Numbered from the stretch's first letter, positions 1 to 5,699 are shown. The stretch is DNA of 7,762 bases from CAVPLU01 sp964601325 (GCA_964601325.1 CAZRNA010000077.1:1-7762); one strand, 5' to 3'. Made by a program: numbers and translations. Notes: generated from the letters alone by a model not told the origin.

Positions 1-96
1 TGAAAGCGGCACAATCAGGAAGAGAAACAACGGCGGACCATAACGCCTCAACTGGGCAGCATCCCTTACGACGTTTGAAAGGGATTCATCGCTCAC
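1..96 (-). CDS. N-terminal start of a membrane protein (partial)
   Basis: Thirty-two codons are open from a GTG at 94-96 to the window edge. They begin MSDESLSNVV and reach a proline-led hydrophobic run (PPLFLFLIVPLS) typical of a first transmembrane helix after a short charged cytoplasmic tail. An in-frame TGA lies eight codons upstream of the GTG, so the start is constrained to this area. No strong Shine-Dalgarno sequence is seen. The gene continues beyond the left edge, so its family cannot be named. It is on the same strand as the gene ending at 305, with about 200 non-coding bases between, and may have its own promoter. Too short to exclude chance. Confidence 0.45.
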   Translation of the reverse strand, partial: MSDESLSNVVRDAAQLRRYGPPLFLFLIVPLS

Positions 97-304
97 TATG
101 ACGTTTGCGCCGAATCAATCAATGCGCTGCATCATCAGTCACGTCATCCGTCGGAGACCGGACGACGAAACTAGTCTCCTATGACTCCTCTTGGCCTTGA
201 ACTATCGCGCATACAAGTGATGATTCTTATGGCCGACCTTCTGTTGTTCAAAGCGGACTTGAACCCCCCTCTCGTCACCGCAAAGGAAATCGCCGGTTCT
301 TTGG
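97..304. other. Intergenic stretch with two inverted repeats
   Basis: I see no convincing gene in these 208 bases. Two inverted repeats are present. At 142-167, CGTCATCCG and CGGACGACG pair with one A-C mismatch around an 8-base loop. At 246-264, GTTCAA and TTGAAC pair perfectly around a 7-base loop. The second lies just after the stop of the minus-strand surface-protein gene and could form a 3'-end hairpin in its transcript, though no T-run follows. A plus-strand serine- and leucine-rich reading frame that crosses this area is opposite the surface-protein gene and looks like a shadow. Confidence 0.4.
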
Positions 305-760
305 TTACTTCTTCGGTTTCTTCTTTGCTTTCTTCTTCGCTCTCGGCACAGAAATCACGCGTAGATCTAATGTCGCTATCGCAGGATTCTTCGGCTGGGC
401 CTTGAACACTAGCGCGTAACTTGTCATTGTGTTCGAATATGTCAATATCCCTTCGTCCGTGCCATTTATGAACAAATGCAAACTTGACAGCGGAACACTC
501 CCATTCACGAAAACCGTCGCCGACAGGTAGGGACTCGGATACCAGCAGTTGCTTGCACACAGGGATACACCTTGCAGGGAAATCTGATTTCTCATCGGAG
601 CATGTGTAGAACGTGTGCTCCAAGGGACGTAATAGCTACCCGCAAGAACTACGGCTATCAGAACAACAGCTATCAGAACAGGGACAAGCAGGCTCAGACG
701 TGAACGAGACAAACAGTACACACCTGGATTTTGCGAAGCTGCCTCTGATACGGGAGCCAT
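305..760 (-). CDS. Small membrane-anchored surface protein with lysine-rich tail
   Basis: A 151-residue protein. Residues 1-20 are a short N-terminal tail, residues about 21-44 (LSLLVPVLIAVVLIAVVL and following) form one strong transmembrane helix, and the rest should lie outside the cell. Residues about 60-120 alternate hydrophobic and polar positions (for example ATVFVNGS and LHLFING) as in an Ig-like beta-sandwich, with two cysteines at about 68 and 72. I have seen this architecture in archaeal, especially thaumarchaeal, surface proteins, but I recognise no named family. The C-terminus is very basic (KKKAKKKPKK), encoded by a purine-rich low-complexity stretch. This is odd for the end of such a domain and may reflect a frameshift that cut off the last strands. 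The start is ATG at 760, with an in-frame TGA three codons upstream. No clear SD is seen, so the transcript may be leaderless. Confidence 0.6.
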   Translation of the reverse strand: MAPVSEAASQNPGVYCLSRSRLSLLVPVLIAVVLIAVVLAGSYYVPWSTRSTHAPMRNQISLQGVSLCASNCWYPSPYLSATVFVNGSVPLSSLHLFINGTDEGILTYSNTMTSYALVFKAQPKNPAIATLDLRVISVPRAKKKAKKKPKK

Positions 761-821
761 ATAATCTCAATCTGCAACAGCTATCCCCGATGCCGCAACC
801 ACGCAACATCCCACGCTTGGG

Positions 822-837
822 TACCCCCTAGGGGGTA
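822..837. repeat. Perfect 16-bp palindrome
   Basis: TACCCCCTAGGGGGTA reads identically on both strands. It lies between the surface-protein start (760) and the end of the small ORF (856), about 60-75 bp upstream of the surface-protein start. That position suits an operator for a dimeric regulator. A hairpin in RNA would have a very tight turn. I see no second copy in the window. Confidence 0.6.
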
Positions 838-855
838 GTCTGTCTTACTCATGCC

Positions 856-1026
856 TCAGTCGCTCGCTTTGGAAAGTGGTAGGGCTCCACTTCCAAGCCG
901 ACCCAGTTCCTTTCTCAACTCTTCTGAGCGTTTCTTCTCAGAGTCATCCAGCTGTAGCTGACTGTCAACTCGATCTAACAGGGCACGAAGCTTTGAGAGG
1001 GCGAGGCCATCGAACGGTTCAAACAG
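856..1026 (-). CDS. Possible small helical protein downstream of thiT, non-standard start
   Basis: Between the thiT stop and the palindrome, one minus-strand frame stays open and reads as a convincing charged, helix-forming protein of about 56 residues, including LSKLRALLDRVDSQL and DDSEKKRSEELRKELGRLG. The heptad-like spacing of leucines with many K, E and R suggests a coiled coil or helical hairpin. There is no ATG, GTG or TTG in frame. The best start is CTG at 1024-1026, two bases past the thiT stop, with GGAG about 13 bases upstream inside the end of thiT. It ends at TGA (856-858). It could be translated by coupling to thiT, could be a fragment that lost its start, or could be chance. I recognise no family. 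Confidence 0.35.
   Translation of the reverse strand: MFEPFDGLALSKLRALLDRVDSQLQLDDSEKKRSEELRKELGRLGSGALPLSKASD
867..897. repeat. Bulged inverted repeat
   Basis: CTTTGGAAAGTGG and CCACTTCCAAG pair through CTT/AAG, GGAA/TTCC and GTGG/CCAC with two single-base bulges around a 7-base loop. It overlaps the 3' end of the possible small ORF, so it could be a transcript-end hairpin for the thiT message or simply coding sequence. Confidence 0.3.
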
Positions 1027-1027
1027 G

Positions 1028-1543
1028 CTACAGATACAACTCCAAAGCCCGCCTCTTGACGAGCAGGAACATTATCACCACAGTCACAACGAATTCTCCA
1101 ATAAGGTAGCTCCCGTTGTATATCGCAGAATAAACAAAAGCGCTCATGCCCGCCGGCGCGAACATCGAGAAGAAAATTACCCCTGAACTGAAATGCGACA
1201 AGAATCTCCCAAAGATGCCCACGCCGACGCCTACTAGCGGTTGCCTCCTGAACGCGCCAGCCAGTCCCAAGGCGCCAAACGCGATAGGATAGTCAAGCAG
1301 AAACTGCGCAGGATGGACAACGTAGAAATCCACGGGATTGAGCATCACAACGAAGCCGAACACCACGCCAGCGAAAACCCCCCACTTGACTCCACGTCGA
1401 AGTGCGAACCAACAGATAGGGACCATCGCTCCCGCCGTGATCGAGCCTCCTTGGGGTAGAGTGTAGATCTTTACGAAGTTAAGAGCGCCCGCAAGCGCCA
1501 CCAAAACGGCTGCTTCACTAAGGATCCTTGTTGTCGGCTTCAT
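1028..1543 (-). CDS. thiT: ThiT-type thiamine-binding S component of an ECF transporter
   Basis: A 171-residue, almost wholly hydrophobic protein, close to the usual 170-200 residues of ThiT (YuaJ), with about six helices. ThiT binds thiamine outside the membrane and, with the shared EcfA-EcfA'-EcfT module, imports it using ATP. Landmark stretches of the family are present in order: LPQGGSITAG at about 29-38, FALRRGVKWG at 46-55, QFLLDYPIAFGALGLAG at 80-96, GRFLSHFSSGVIFF at 112-125, FAPAGMS at 128-134 and the conserved YNGSYLIGE at 142-150. The start is ATG at 1543, with GAGGAG three bases upstream. A TPP riboswitch precedes it, which independently supports thiamine as substrate. No EcfA or EcfT gene is in the window. 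The family assignment is strong; transport function is inferred from it. Confidence 0.92.
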   Translation of the reverse strand: MKPTTRILSEAAVLVALAGALNFVKIYTLPQGGSITAGAMVPICWFALRRGVKWGVFAGVVFGFVVMLNPVDFYVVHPAQFLLDYPIAFGALGLAGAFRRQPLVGVGVGIFGRFLSHFSSGVIFFSMFAPAGMSAFVYSAIYNGSYLIGEFVVTVVIMFLLVKRRALELYL

Positions 1544-1560
1544 TTTCTCCTCTTCGGAGC
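1544..1560 (-). promoter_or_regulatory. thiT ribosome-binding site in a small hairpin
   Basis: On the transcript, CTCC-GAAGA-GGAG folds so that the SD core GGAG (1547-1550) pairs with CTCC (1556-1559), three bases before the ATG. Together with the TPP aptamer 25-40 bases upstream, this suggests that ligand binding controls ribosome access rather than transcription. No terminator-like T-run is seen between aptamer and gene. Two 10-bp palindromes, CTCAGCTGAG (1568-1577) and GAGAATTCTC (1575-1584), lie between aptamer and SD and could provide alternative pairings. The stem is only 4 bp, so the model is tentative. Confidence 0.45.
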
Positions 1561-1582
1561 AACTTGACTCAGCTGAGAATTC

Positions 1583-1675
1583 TCCATTCCCTTCGCCAGC
1601 ATTGCCTGGATCAGGTTCATGGGGTCGACGGCTCCAGCCGTCCTCTCAGCCGGGTAGACCCAGCTCCCCTAGTTC
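1583..1675 (-). ncRNA. TPP riboswitch (THI element)
   Basis: The reverse strand carries the THI-box consensus in order. It has CTAGGGGAGC, then the P3 stem CTGGGT-CT-ACCCGG, the invariant CTGAGAG pyrimidine-sensor segment, an optional hairpin GACGGCT-GG-AGCCGTC, GACCCCATGAACCTGATC, the P5 stem CCAG-GCAATG-CTGG, and GCGAAGGGA. GGGG and CCCC close P2. This is a near-textbook aptamer binding thiamine pyrophosphate, and it sits in the leader of thiT, a thiamine transporter, so the regulatory logic is self-consistent. The 5' side of P1 runs into the assembly gap at 1676, so the closing stem and the promoter may be incomplete here. Confidence 0.95.
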
Positions 1676-1775
1676 NNNNNNNNNNNNNNNNNNNNNNNNN
1701 NNNNNNNNNNNNNNNNNNNNNNNNNNNNNNNNNNNNNNNNNNNNNNNNNNNNNNNNNNNNNNNNNNNNNNNNNNN
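1676..1775. other. Assembly gap of 100 Ns
   Basis: Exactly 100 Ns, the conventional placeholder for a scaffold gap of unknown length. It separates the stop of the MFS gene (1781) from the TPP aptamer, so the real distance, the thiT promoter and any further gene between are unknown. Confidence 0.97.
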
Positions 1776-1780
1776 GGCTT

Positions 1781-3121
1781 CTATTCCTTGGAGATTTCTT
1801 CGAGGATCTTTCCCTTGGTCTCGATTCCGAGCAGAGCCACCCCGGTCGCACCAAAGATGTGAGCGAGAGCAAACATTGTAAAGGCCGCTCCGAGACCGCC
1901 GTAAGCGAACAGGAGCGGAGTCGCGGTAGGCGCAATCACTCCCGCGGCGCGCCCGATGCTGGCTGCTGCTCCTGAGCCGGTCCCTCTCACACGAGTAGGG
2001 TACAGCTCCGGTGTATACGCGTATAGAGCTGACCATGCCCCAAGATTGAAGAAGGATATCACCATGCTCCACAGCAGTATGGATGTCGGCTCGCGGGCGA
2101 GGCTGAGCAGAATGCTCCCAACGCCAGCCAAAGCGAGATATGTGATTGCGATTGGCTTTCTGCCCACACGGTCCAGTAGCAATGCTGCGCTGTAGTATCC
2201 TGGGATCTGTGCCAAGGTAACTATGAGTACCCATTCGATGGACCTGACAACAGTTAGATTCAGCGGCGGACTCGCATAGAAAGTCGGAAGCCACGTGAAG
2301 ATCCCGTGGTATGTGTAAACCAAGACAGCCCAAGAAATCCATAACATCGCTGTTCTCTTTCGGAAAGCCGGCGACCAGATTTCTCTCAGCGCAGATTTGA
2401 TATCGTAGTTCTTGGCGGTCTTCTCAGGAGCTATCCGTTCCTCAAAATCAGAGGCAACTAGGTGATACCTCTTGAGCAACATTATGGCTTCGCTCGTTCT
2501 CCCCTTGAGTTGCAAATAGCGGAGAGATTCGGGAGCAAGAATGAGGATCACAGGAACCAGAAAGAGCGGTAACAGAGCTACCAAGAACGTTGGGCGCCAC
2601 CCAAAGCTTGGAAAGAGAAATCTGGGAAAAGCCAGAGAGAGTAGCGCTCCATACACCCAAGAGGCTTCGACTAACCCCAGGAACCGTCCTCTGTATCTCG
2701 CGGGTATGTACTCCGAAACATAGATGCCTGGCTGCGGCAAGGCGCCACCCAACCCTATTCCTGCCAGAAATCGCAGGAAGGCCATCGTCACCGGGTCGGG
2801 AGCAACCGAGTTGAGTGCAGTGAAAACAGTCATAGTCAATATGGTGAGAAGAAGCGTGTTCTTTCTCCCAATACGATCCGCGAGAATGCCGCAGGATAGC
2901 GCGCCGACAAACATGCCTAGATAACCTGCGCTCAGAAGTAGACCTGAGACAAGCGGATGCTGTTTAAGCCCGAATTCGTTGATTATTGGCGTAAGTACTG
3001 CGGCTATGAGTAGGACATTCATCGCCGTGAGTGCGTAAATTAGGCTGGCTAACAGCAGTAATCCATAATGAAAACGCGTAAGTGGCGCTTTCTCGAGATG
3101 TTCAACAAGAGTTTCGCTCAA
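1781..3121 (-). CDS. Major facilitator superfamily permease, sugar/organic-acid porter-like
   Basis: A complete 446-residue, twelve-helix transporter of the major facilitator superfamily. Family motifs are in place: GILADRIGRK (motif A) at about 78-87, FLRFLAGIGLGG at 115-126, SEYIPARYRGR at 136-146, PESLRYL before the central cytoplasmic loop at 197-203, the repeat-two motif LLDRVGRK at 315-322, PELYPTRVRGTG at 361-372 and a C-terminal ETKGKILEE. These place it near the sugar-porter/SV2-like and metabolite:H+ symporter groups, but the substrate cannot be read from them. The start is TTG at 3119-3121 with AGGAGG eight bases upstream; no ATG nearby fits as well. It ends six bases from the assembly gap and is followed on the same strand by the riboswitch-thiT unit, so a vitamin-uptake role is possible but unproven. 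Confidence 0.9.
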   Translation of the reverse strand: MSETLVEHLEKAPLTRFHYGLLLLASLIYALTAMNVLLIAAVLTPIINEFGLKQHPLVSGLLLSAGYLGMFVGALSCGILADRIGRKNTLLLTILTMTVFTALNSVAPDPVTMAFLRFLAGIGLGGALPQPGIYVSEYIPARYRGRFLGLVEASWVYGALLSLAFPRFLFPSFGWRPTFLVALLPLFLVPVILILAPESLRYLQLKGRTSEAIMLLKRYHLVASDFEERIAPEKTAKNYDIKSALREIWSPAFRKRTAMLWISWAVLVYTYHGIFTWLPTFYASPPLNLTVVRSIEWVLIVTLAQIPGYYSAALLLDRVGRKPIAITYLALAGVGSILLSLAREPTSILLWSMVISFFNLGAWSALYAYTPELYPTRVRGTGSGAAASIGRAAGVIAPTATPLLFAYGGLGAAFTMFALAHIFGATGVALLGIETKGKILEEISKE

Positions 3122-3129
3122 TCCAAAGC

Positions 3130-3148
3130 CCTCCTTTTACTCAGGAGG
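3130..3148 (-). promoter_or_regulatory. Shine-Dalgarno hairpin of the MFS gene
   Basis: In the transcript, CCTCCT-GAGTAAA-AGGAGG forms a perfect 6-bp stem with a 7-base loop, and its 3' arm is exactly the SD of the TTG-started MFS gene. A second small stem, GCCA-GCG-TGGC, lies immediately upstream. Such an arrangement can hold translation off until the hairpin is opened by a ligand, temperature or protein. No known aptamer consensus is recognised in the short leader. Confidence 0.6.
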
Positions 3149-3186
3149 CCACGCTGGCAGTTTCCATAGCCCGAAAGGATCGATCT

Positions 3187-3204
3187 GCGCATGTATTTAA
3201 GCGC
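3187..3204 (-). promoter_or_regulatory. TATA-like promoter of the MFS gene flanked by GCGC
   Basis: On the minus strand GCGC-TTAAATACAT-GCGC contains a TTAAATA TATA-like box about 75 bases upstream of the TTG start. Initiation about 25 bases downstream would give a leader of roughly 50 bases, just enclosing both small stems. The symmetric GCGC flanks could be part of a repressor site overlapping the TATA box. Confidence 0.5.
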
Positions 3205-3273
3205 GTAAACGAAGAGGCAGCTTTCGGTACGGCTACGGCGAGTCTCCGCAGTTCCTTGCGATTCTTGAGTCGT

Positions 3274-3990
3274 CTATGAGAGAGGCCACTTCAAGATTCT
3301 GCTCTTCTCAAGTGCTATGAGAGCTGGGACACCGACGACAGTGGCAACTGCAACCGTATAGGCTGCTTCGAGAGGGGTCTGGATTGCGCCTGCAATGAAT
3401 ATCGCAGGAAGTGCCTCTATGGGAATCGGGTAGAGTTGATAGAGCCCACCAACTATGAGCATGAATATCCTGACCATCACGTCCAACTCGACAGCGACAA
3501 AAGCTACCGAAGCAACCACAGGAGCCAAACGAGATGGGCTCAACTTGGCATGTTGGAGCCTGCGCACAAGGAAAGCCGCAGCAAAGACGGACAGGAACCC
3601 GAGATAGGTGTTCCAAAGTGTCCACAATGGAATATGCCGCGCCAGCGGATGCACGAGAAACGCCAGCAGTTGGGCTCCGTAGATTCCAGCCGTCAGATAC
3701 CACTTTCGTGACATCAGGAAGCCCGCGCCTAGCGCTCCGACAGCCTCGGCAATTCCGAAGAGGTTCTCGATCCAGAAGGCATCAGGCCTGATGAAGCGAC
3801 CCCCGATCCAGCCCATCGCTGCTGCAAGGAATCCAAGGTAGGGCCCAGCGATAATGCCTTCCAACGGTTCCATGACTATGCTCATTCTTCGAAACCCAAC
3901 GAGCGGCGGCGCGTACGAGAGAACAATATGAAGAGCCGCCAGCGTTGCAACCACGGATACGCACAAGCTTCTTCGCCCTCTCGAAGTCAT
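3274..3990 (-). CDS. ECF-transporter S-component-like integral membrane protein
   Basis: A 238-residue protein that is mostly transmembrane, with about six to seven hydrophobic segments. The patterns EPLEGIIAGPYLGFLAAAMG near 42-61 and FGIAEAVGALGAGFLMSR near 78-95 resemble substrate-binding S components of energy-coupling-factor transporters, in which small residues in the early helices contact EcfT. The substrate is unknown; a vitamin or vitamin precursor would suit the neighbouring thiT. The start is ATG at 3990 with GAAAGG upstream, 36 bases after the stop of the related fragment at 4027, so the two were probably cotranscribed. The C-terminus, ALEKSRILKWPLS, is nearly matched by that fragment (AAEKANLLRWPLT), which argues for gene duplication. 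It is longer than many S components (about 170-200 residues). Confidence 0.65.
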   Translation of the reverse strand: MTSRGRRSLCVSVVATLAALHIVLSYAPPLVGFRRMSIVMEPLEGIIAGPYLGFLAAAMGWIGGRFIRPDAFWIENLFGIAEAVGALGAGFLMSRKWYLTAGIYGAQLLAFLVHPLARHIPLWTLWNTYLGFLSVFAAAFLVRRLQHAKLSPSRLAPVVASVAFVAVELDVMVRIFMLIVGGLYQLYPIPIEALPAIFIAGAIQTPLEAAYTVAVATVVGVPALIALEKSRILKWPLS

Positions 3991-4026
3991 GACCTTTCAC
4001 CGACCACGTCGAGATGTGTGCGAGAA

Positions 4027-4317
4027 CTATGTTAAGGGCCATCTGAGGAGGTTTGCCTTTTCGGCAGCGACGAGAACCGGAGTAAGTACGAGCGCGCAGA
4101 CGACTCCCACAAGAAGACGAACGGCCGGGTCAAGGAAAGTGTAGGAGATGAACAGAGCCGGGAGCATTTCTTTAGTTAGGCCGAAGATAGGTCCAGCCTC
4201 CAGCAGAAAGATGAGGTCCCCGGTGCCTCCATCCATCTCTGTAGCGATGAAGGAGACGACCCCTATTCCTGGCGGGAGCGCCCTCACACTTGCACGCTCC
4301 CGCATGCCACTTTTCAC
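4027..4317 (-). pseudogene. C-terminal half of a second S-component-like gene
   Basis: A reading frame of 96 codons whose last ~75 residues align with the C-terminal third of the neighbouring 238-residue protein. Shared features include a FIA/FVA..E start, a leucine-rich helix, LPALFI against LPAIFI, a final helix and EKANLLRWPLT against EKSRILKWPLS. The expected N-terminal ~150 residues are absent. The first ~20 residues (from GTG at 4315-4317) match nothing I know, and this GTG overlaps the stop of the wHTH frame by four bases. That overlap looks like an operon junction but more likely reflects deletion joining two gene remnants. It could still be translated as a two- to three-helix protein, but it should not form a complete S component. 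Confidence 0.6.
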
Positions 4318-4574
4318 GAGCTTGAAAACTGGATAGAAATCCCAGCTGCGACGAGCGACCTAAGCGATTTTACTACTGTCTTGTTTGAGTACCCGAGGGT
4401 CCTAATGAGTTCTTGCCGGTAAACTTCTTTCTCGAGAGGCATGTGTCTGATGAGGTTCATTGAGGCTTCTGACCTGAACACAGAGAACAGCAGCCTCGAC
4501 TGCTGGCCTGCGCTTGTAGGAAGAGGAGTGACGTATGGCCAAAGTCCGGTCGCCAACTCAGGCGCCTTGCTCAA
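4314..4574 (-). pseudogene. Truncated winged-helix DNA-binding regulator
   Basis: An 86-codon frame carrying a clear winged helix-turn-helix core. SEASMNLIRHMPLEKEVYRQELIRTLG gives the first helices, and SNKTVVKSLRSLVAAGI is the recognition helix followed by the usual turn into the wing. The wing and everything beyond are missing: after AAGI come only a few unrelated residues and a stop. The proposed start is TTG at 4574, inside the inverted repeat CGCCTTG-CT-CAAGGCG (4562-4577); GGAGG lies 12 bases upstream. Another possibility is a GTG at 4610-4612 (MSDEPSDGG...) with a frameshift before the core. If intact it might have regulated the adjacent S-component genes. As it stands it is probably non-functional. 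Confidence 0.55.
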
Positions 4575-4638
4575 GGCGTCAACGGGCCTCCATCGCTAGG
4601 TTCATCGCTCACCCTAAAAGCGGTTTCAGGACAAGAAA

Positions 4639-4962
4639 TTAGGTTGCGTGTCCTTTCAGATCTAATCGTGCTCTAATACTGAAGCAGTTGAGTCCGAAGC
4701 TAGGTCCGAAGGCAAGGCTTCCGAGAAGCTCACTGACAGTAGGCCCCCACGATTTTGGGATCCTCATGAGAAAGGCAGCGAACAAGGTCAGCAACGGGAT
4801 CGAGCAGAGGGACGCGGCGGTTAGAGTTCTCGGACATGTCCGATGAGGTCTATTCGTTTCAGATCCCTCCAACATCCGGACGAGAGCTGAAGCGACAATT
4901 GCTTCGACCCGTTGACTTGGATCGTTGTGGTTACACGTAACTTCGCTGAAGTCTGGAGCCAC
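4639..4962 (-). pseudogene. Possible N-terminal remnant of an S-component-like gene
   Basis: A 107-codon frame from a GTG start. Its last ~65 residues include one hydrophobic helix followed by PTVSELLGSLAFGPSFGL. Aligned by eye with the first ~50 residues of the intact S-component-like protein (SIVMEPLEGIIAGPYLGF), the spacing agrees to within one residue, and 6 of 16 positions from V to G-P-x-x-G are identical. After this the similarity stops and the frame closes. The first ~40 residues match nothing I recognise. It could be the front half of the gene whose back half lies at 4027-4317, with the wHTH piece between, or it could be a chance hydrophobic frame. Confidence 0.35.
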
Positions 4963-5353
4963 CGTTTTCCTAGGAAAATGCAGTGTCTATACTATGCCTA
5001 GCCTGATACCCAGGGGGAAGGCTTTGCTCAATCGCTTTGCTGGCTTCCGTGGGATGGCGCTGTGCCCCTGCCCGGTCGCGATATAGGTTATGGAGCAGGA
5101 GTCGGGAAGGTGAGAAGGGCATCTCGACTTTAGGAATCCGTCTTGAATGACAACGGAACGATCTGCCATCCAATCCTGCAACAACCACCCAACACCAACA
5201 AGTAGCTTCAATCCGTCTTCAGCTGAGTGAAGATGGGAATCATGAAGAGTAATGTAGATGCTCCTTTGTCGAAGTCCAGAGACTAGAGAACGCGGCAAGC
5301 AAATGCCAGCGTTATCGAACACTGCTGGCTCGGCGAGTCATCGCATCGATCGT
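4963..5353. other. Stretch with no supportable gene
   Basis: About 390 bases. Two overlapping minus-strand frames exist (4970-5188 and 4987-5322), but neither has a credible ribosome-binding site. Their products are rich in H, C, S and R and show no recognisable domain. I see no tRNA, no strong hairpin-plus-T-run and no repeat. It is probably decayed coding DNA between the broken S-component region and the DUF211 gene. Confidence 0.4.
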
Positions 5354-5607
5354 CTATCGAGTTTTCTTCGCTACTGAGACCTCGTCAATACTGTGTATGA
5401 CAGCCCCCAGCTCTTCGAGGGTCTTCGGATACTGTCGATCGCGATTCCGGTTCCCTCAATGGAAACCTTGACGCTTTCGGTACTTTGATCGATCTCGGCG
5501 AGCGAGACGCTGGCACGATCCACGCCTTGAAGAGACGCAAGCCTAGAGGCAAGCTCGTGAATCGGCGGCTCATGCGGCTTCAGCACGTCCAGCACGATTC
5601 GTGTCAT
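5354..5607 (-). pseudogene. DUF211 protein gene with a one-base frameshift
   Basis: Read from ATG at 5605-5607, the product begins MTRIVLDVLKPHEPPIHELA and continues through GVDRASVSLAEIDQSTESVKVSIEGTGI. This is the unmistakable ferredoxin-like fold of the archaeal DUF211 family (COG1888, function unknown, about 90-100 residues). At about 5424 the frame breaks: the read frame gives IRRPSKSWGLSYTV and stops at 5371. One extra base restores the family ending KTLEELGAVIHSIDEVSVAKKTR, stopping at TAG (5354-5356) after about 84 residues. The missing base is most simply an A on the coding strand (CGAAG for CGAAAG). This could be a true mutation or a sequencing or assembly error in a short homopolymer. 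A TTG at 5622 is an alternative start with GGAG close upstream. Confidence 0.88.
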
Positions 5608-5691
5608 CTGAGTGCCGACCAATCACTCCAGCACCGCTTCGCGCCAAGCATAGATCAGACACAACATTTCACGGAGGTAGCAGAGATTCCC

Positions 5692-5699
5692 TTATAATA
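5692..5699 (-). promoter_or_regulatory. TATA-like box of the DUF211 gene
   Basis: On the minus strand ATTATAAG lies about 85 bases upstream of the DUF211 ATG, within 168 otherwise gene-free bases after the transporter gene. Initiation about 25 bases downstream would give a leader of about 60 bases. This suggests the gene can be transcribed separately from the VIT1-like gene upstream. Confidence 0.45.

Noticed and set aside
97..180. TGATGA-like repeats suggesting an archaeal C/D-box guide RNA
   Set aside because: No ordered C, D', C' and D boxes with suitable spacing could be found on either strand.
246..270. GGTTCAAGTCC on the minus strand resembling a tRNA T-arm
   Set aside because: The flanking bases do not form a 5-bp T-stem, and no anticodon or acceptor stem can be found around it.
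181..405. Plus-strand 74-codon frame rich in Ser and Leu
   Set aside because: It lies opposite the purine-rich end of the surface-protein gene, and its composition reflects the complement of that tract.
3130..3174. Fluoride (crcB) riboswitch in the MFS leader
   Set aside because: GGCTATGG and CTCCTGAG look faintly similar, but the required pseudoknot and the ordered conserved bases are missing.
4970..5322. Overlapping minus-strand frames of 72 and 111 codons
   Set aside because: No SD, no domain and unusual H, C, S and R content; the two frames compete and neither resembles a protein I know.
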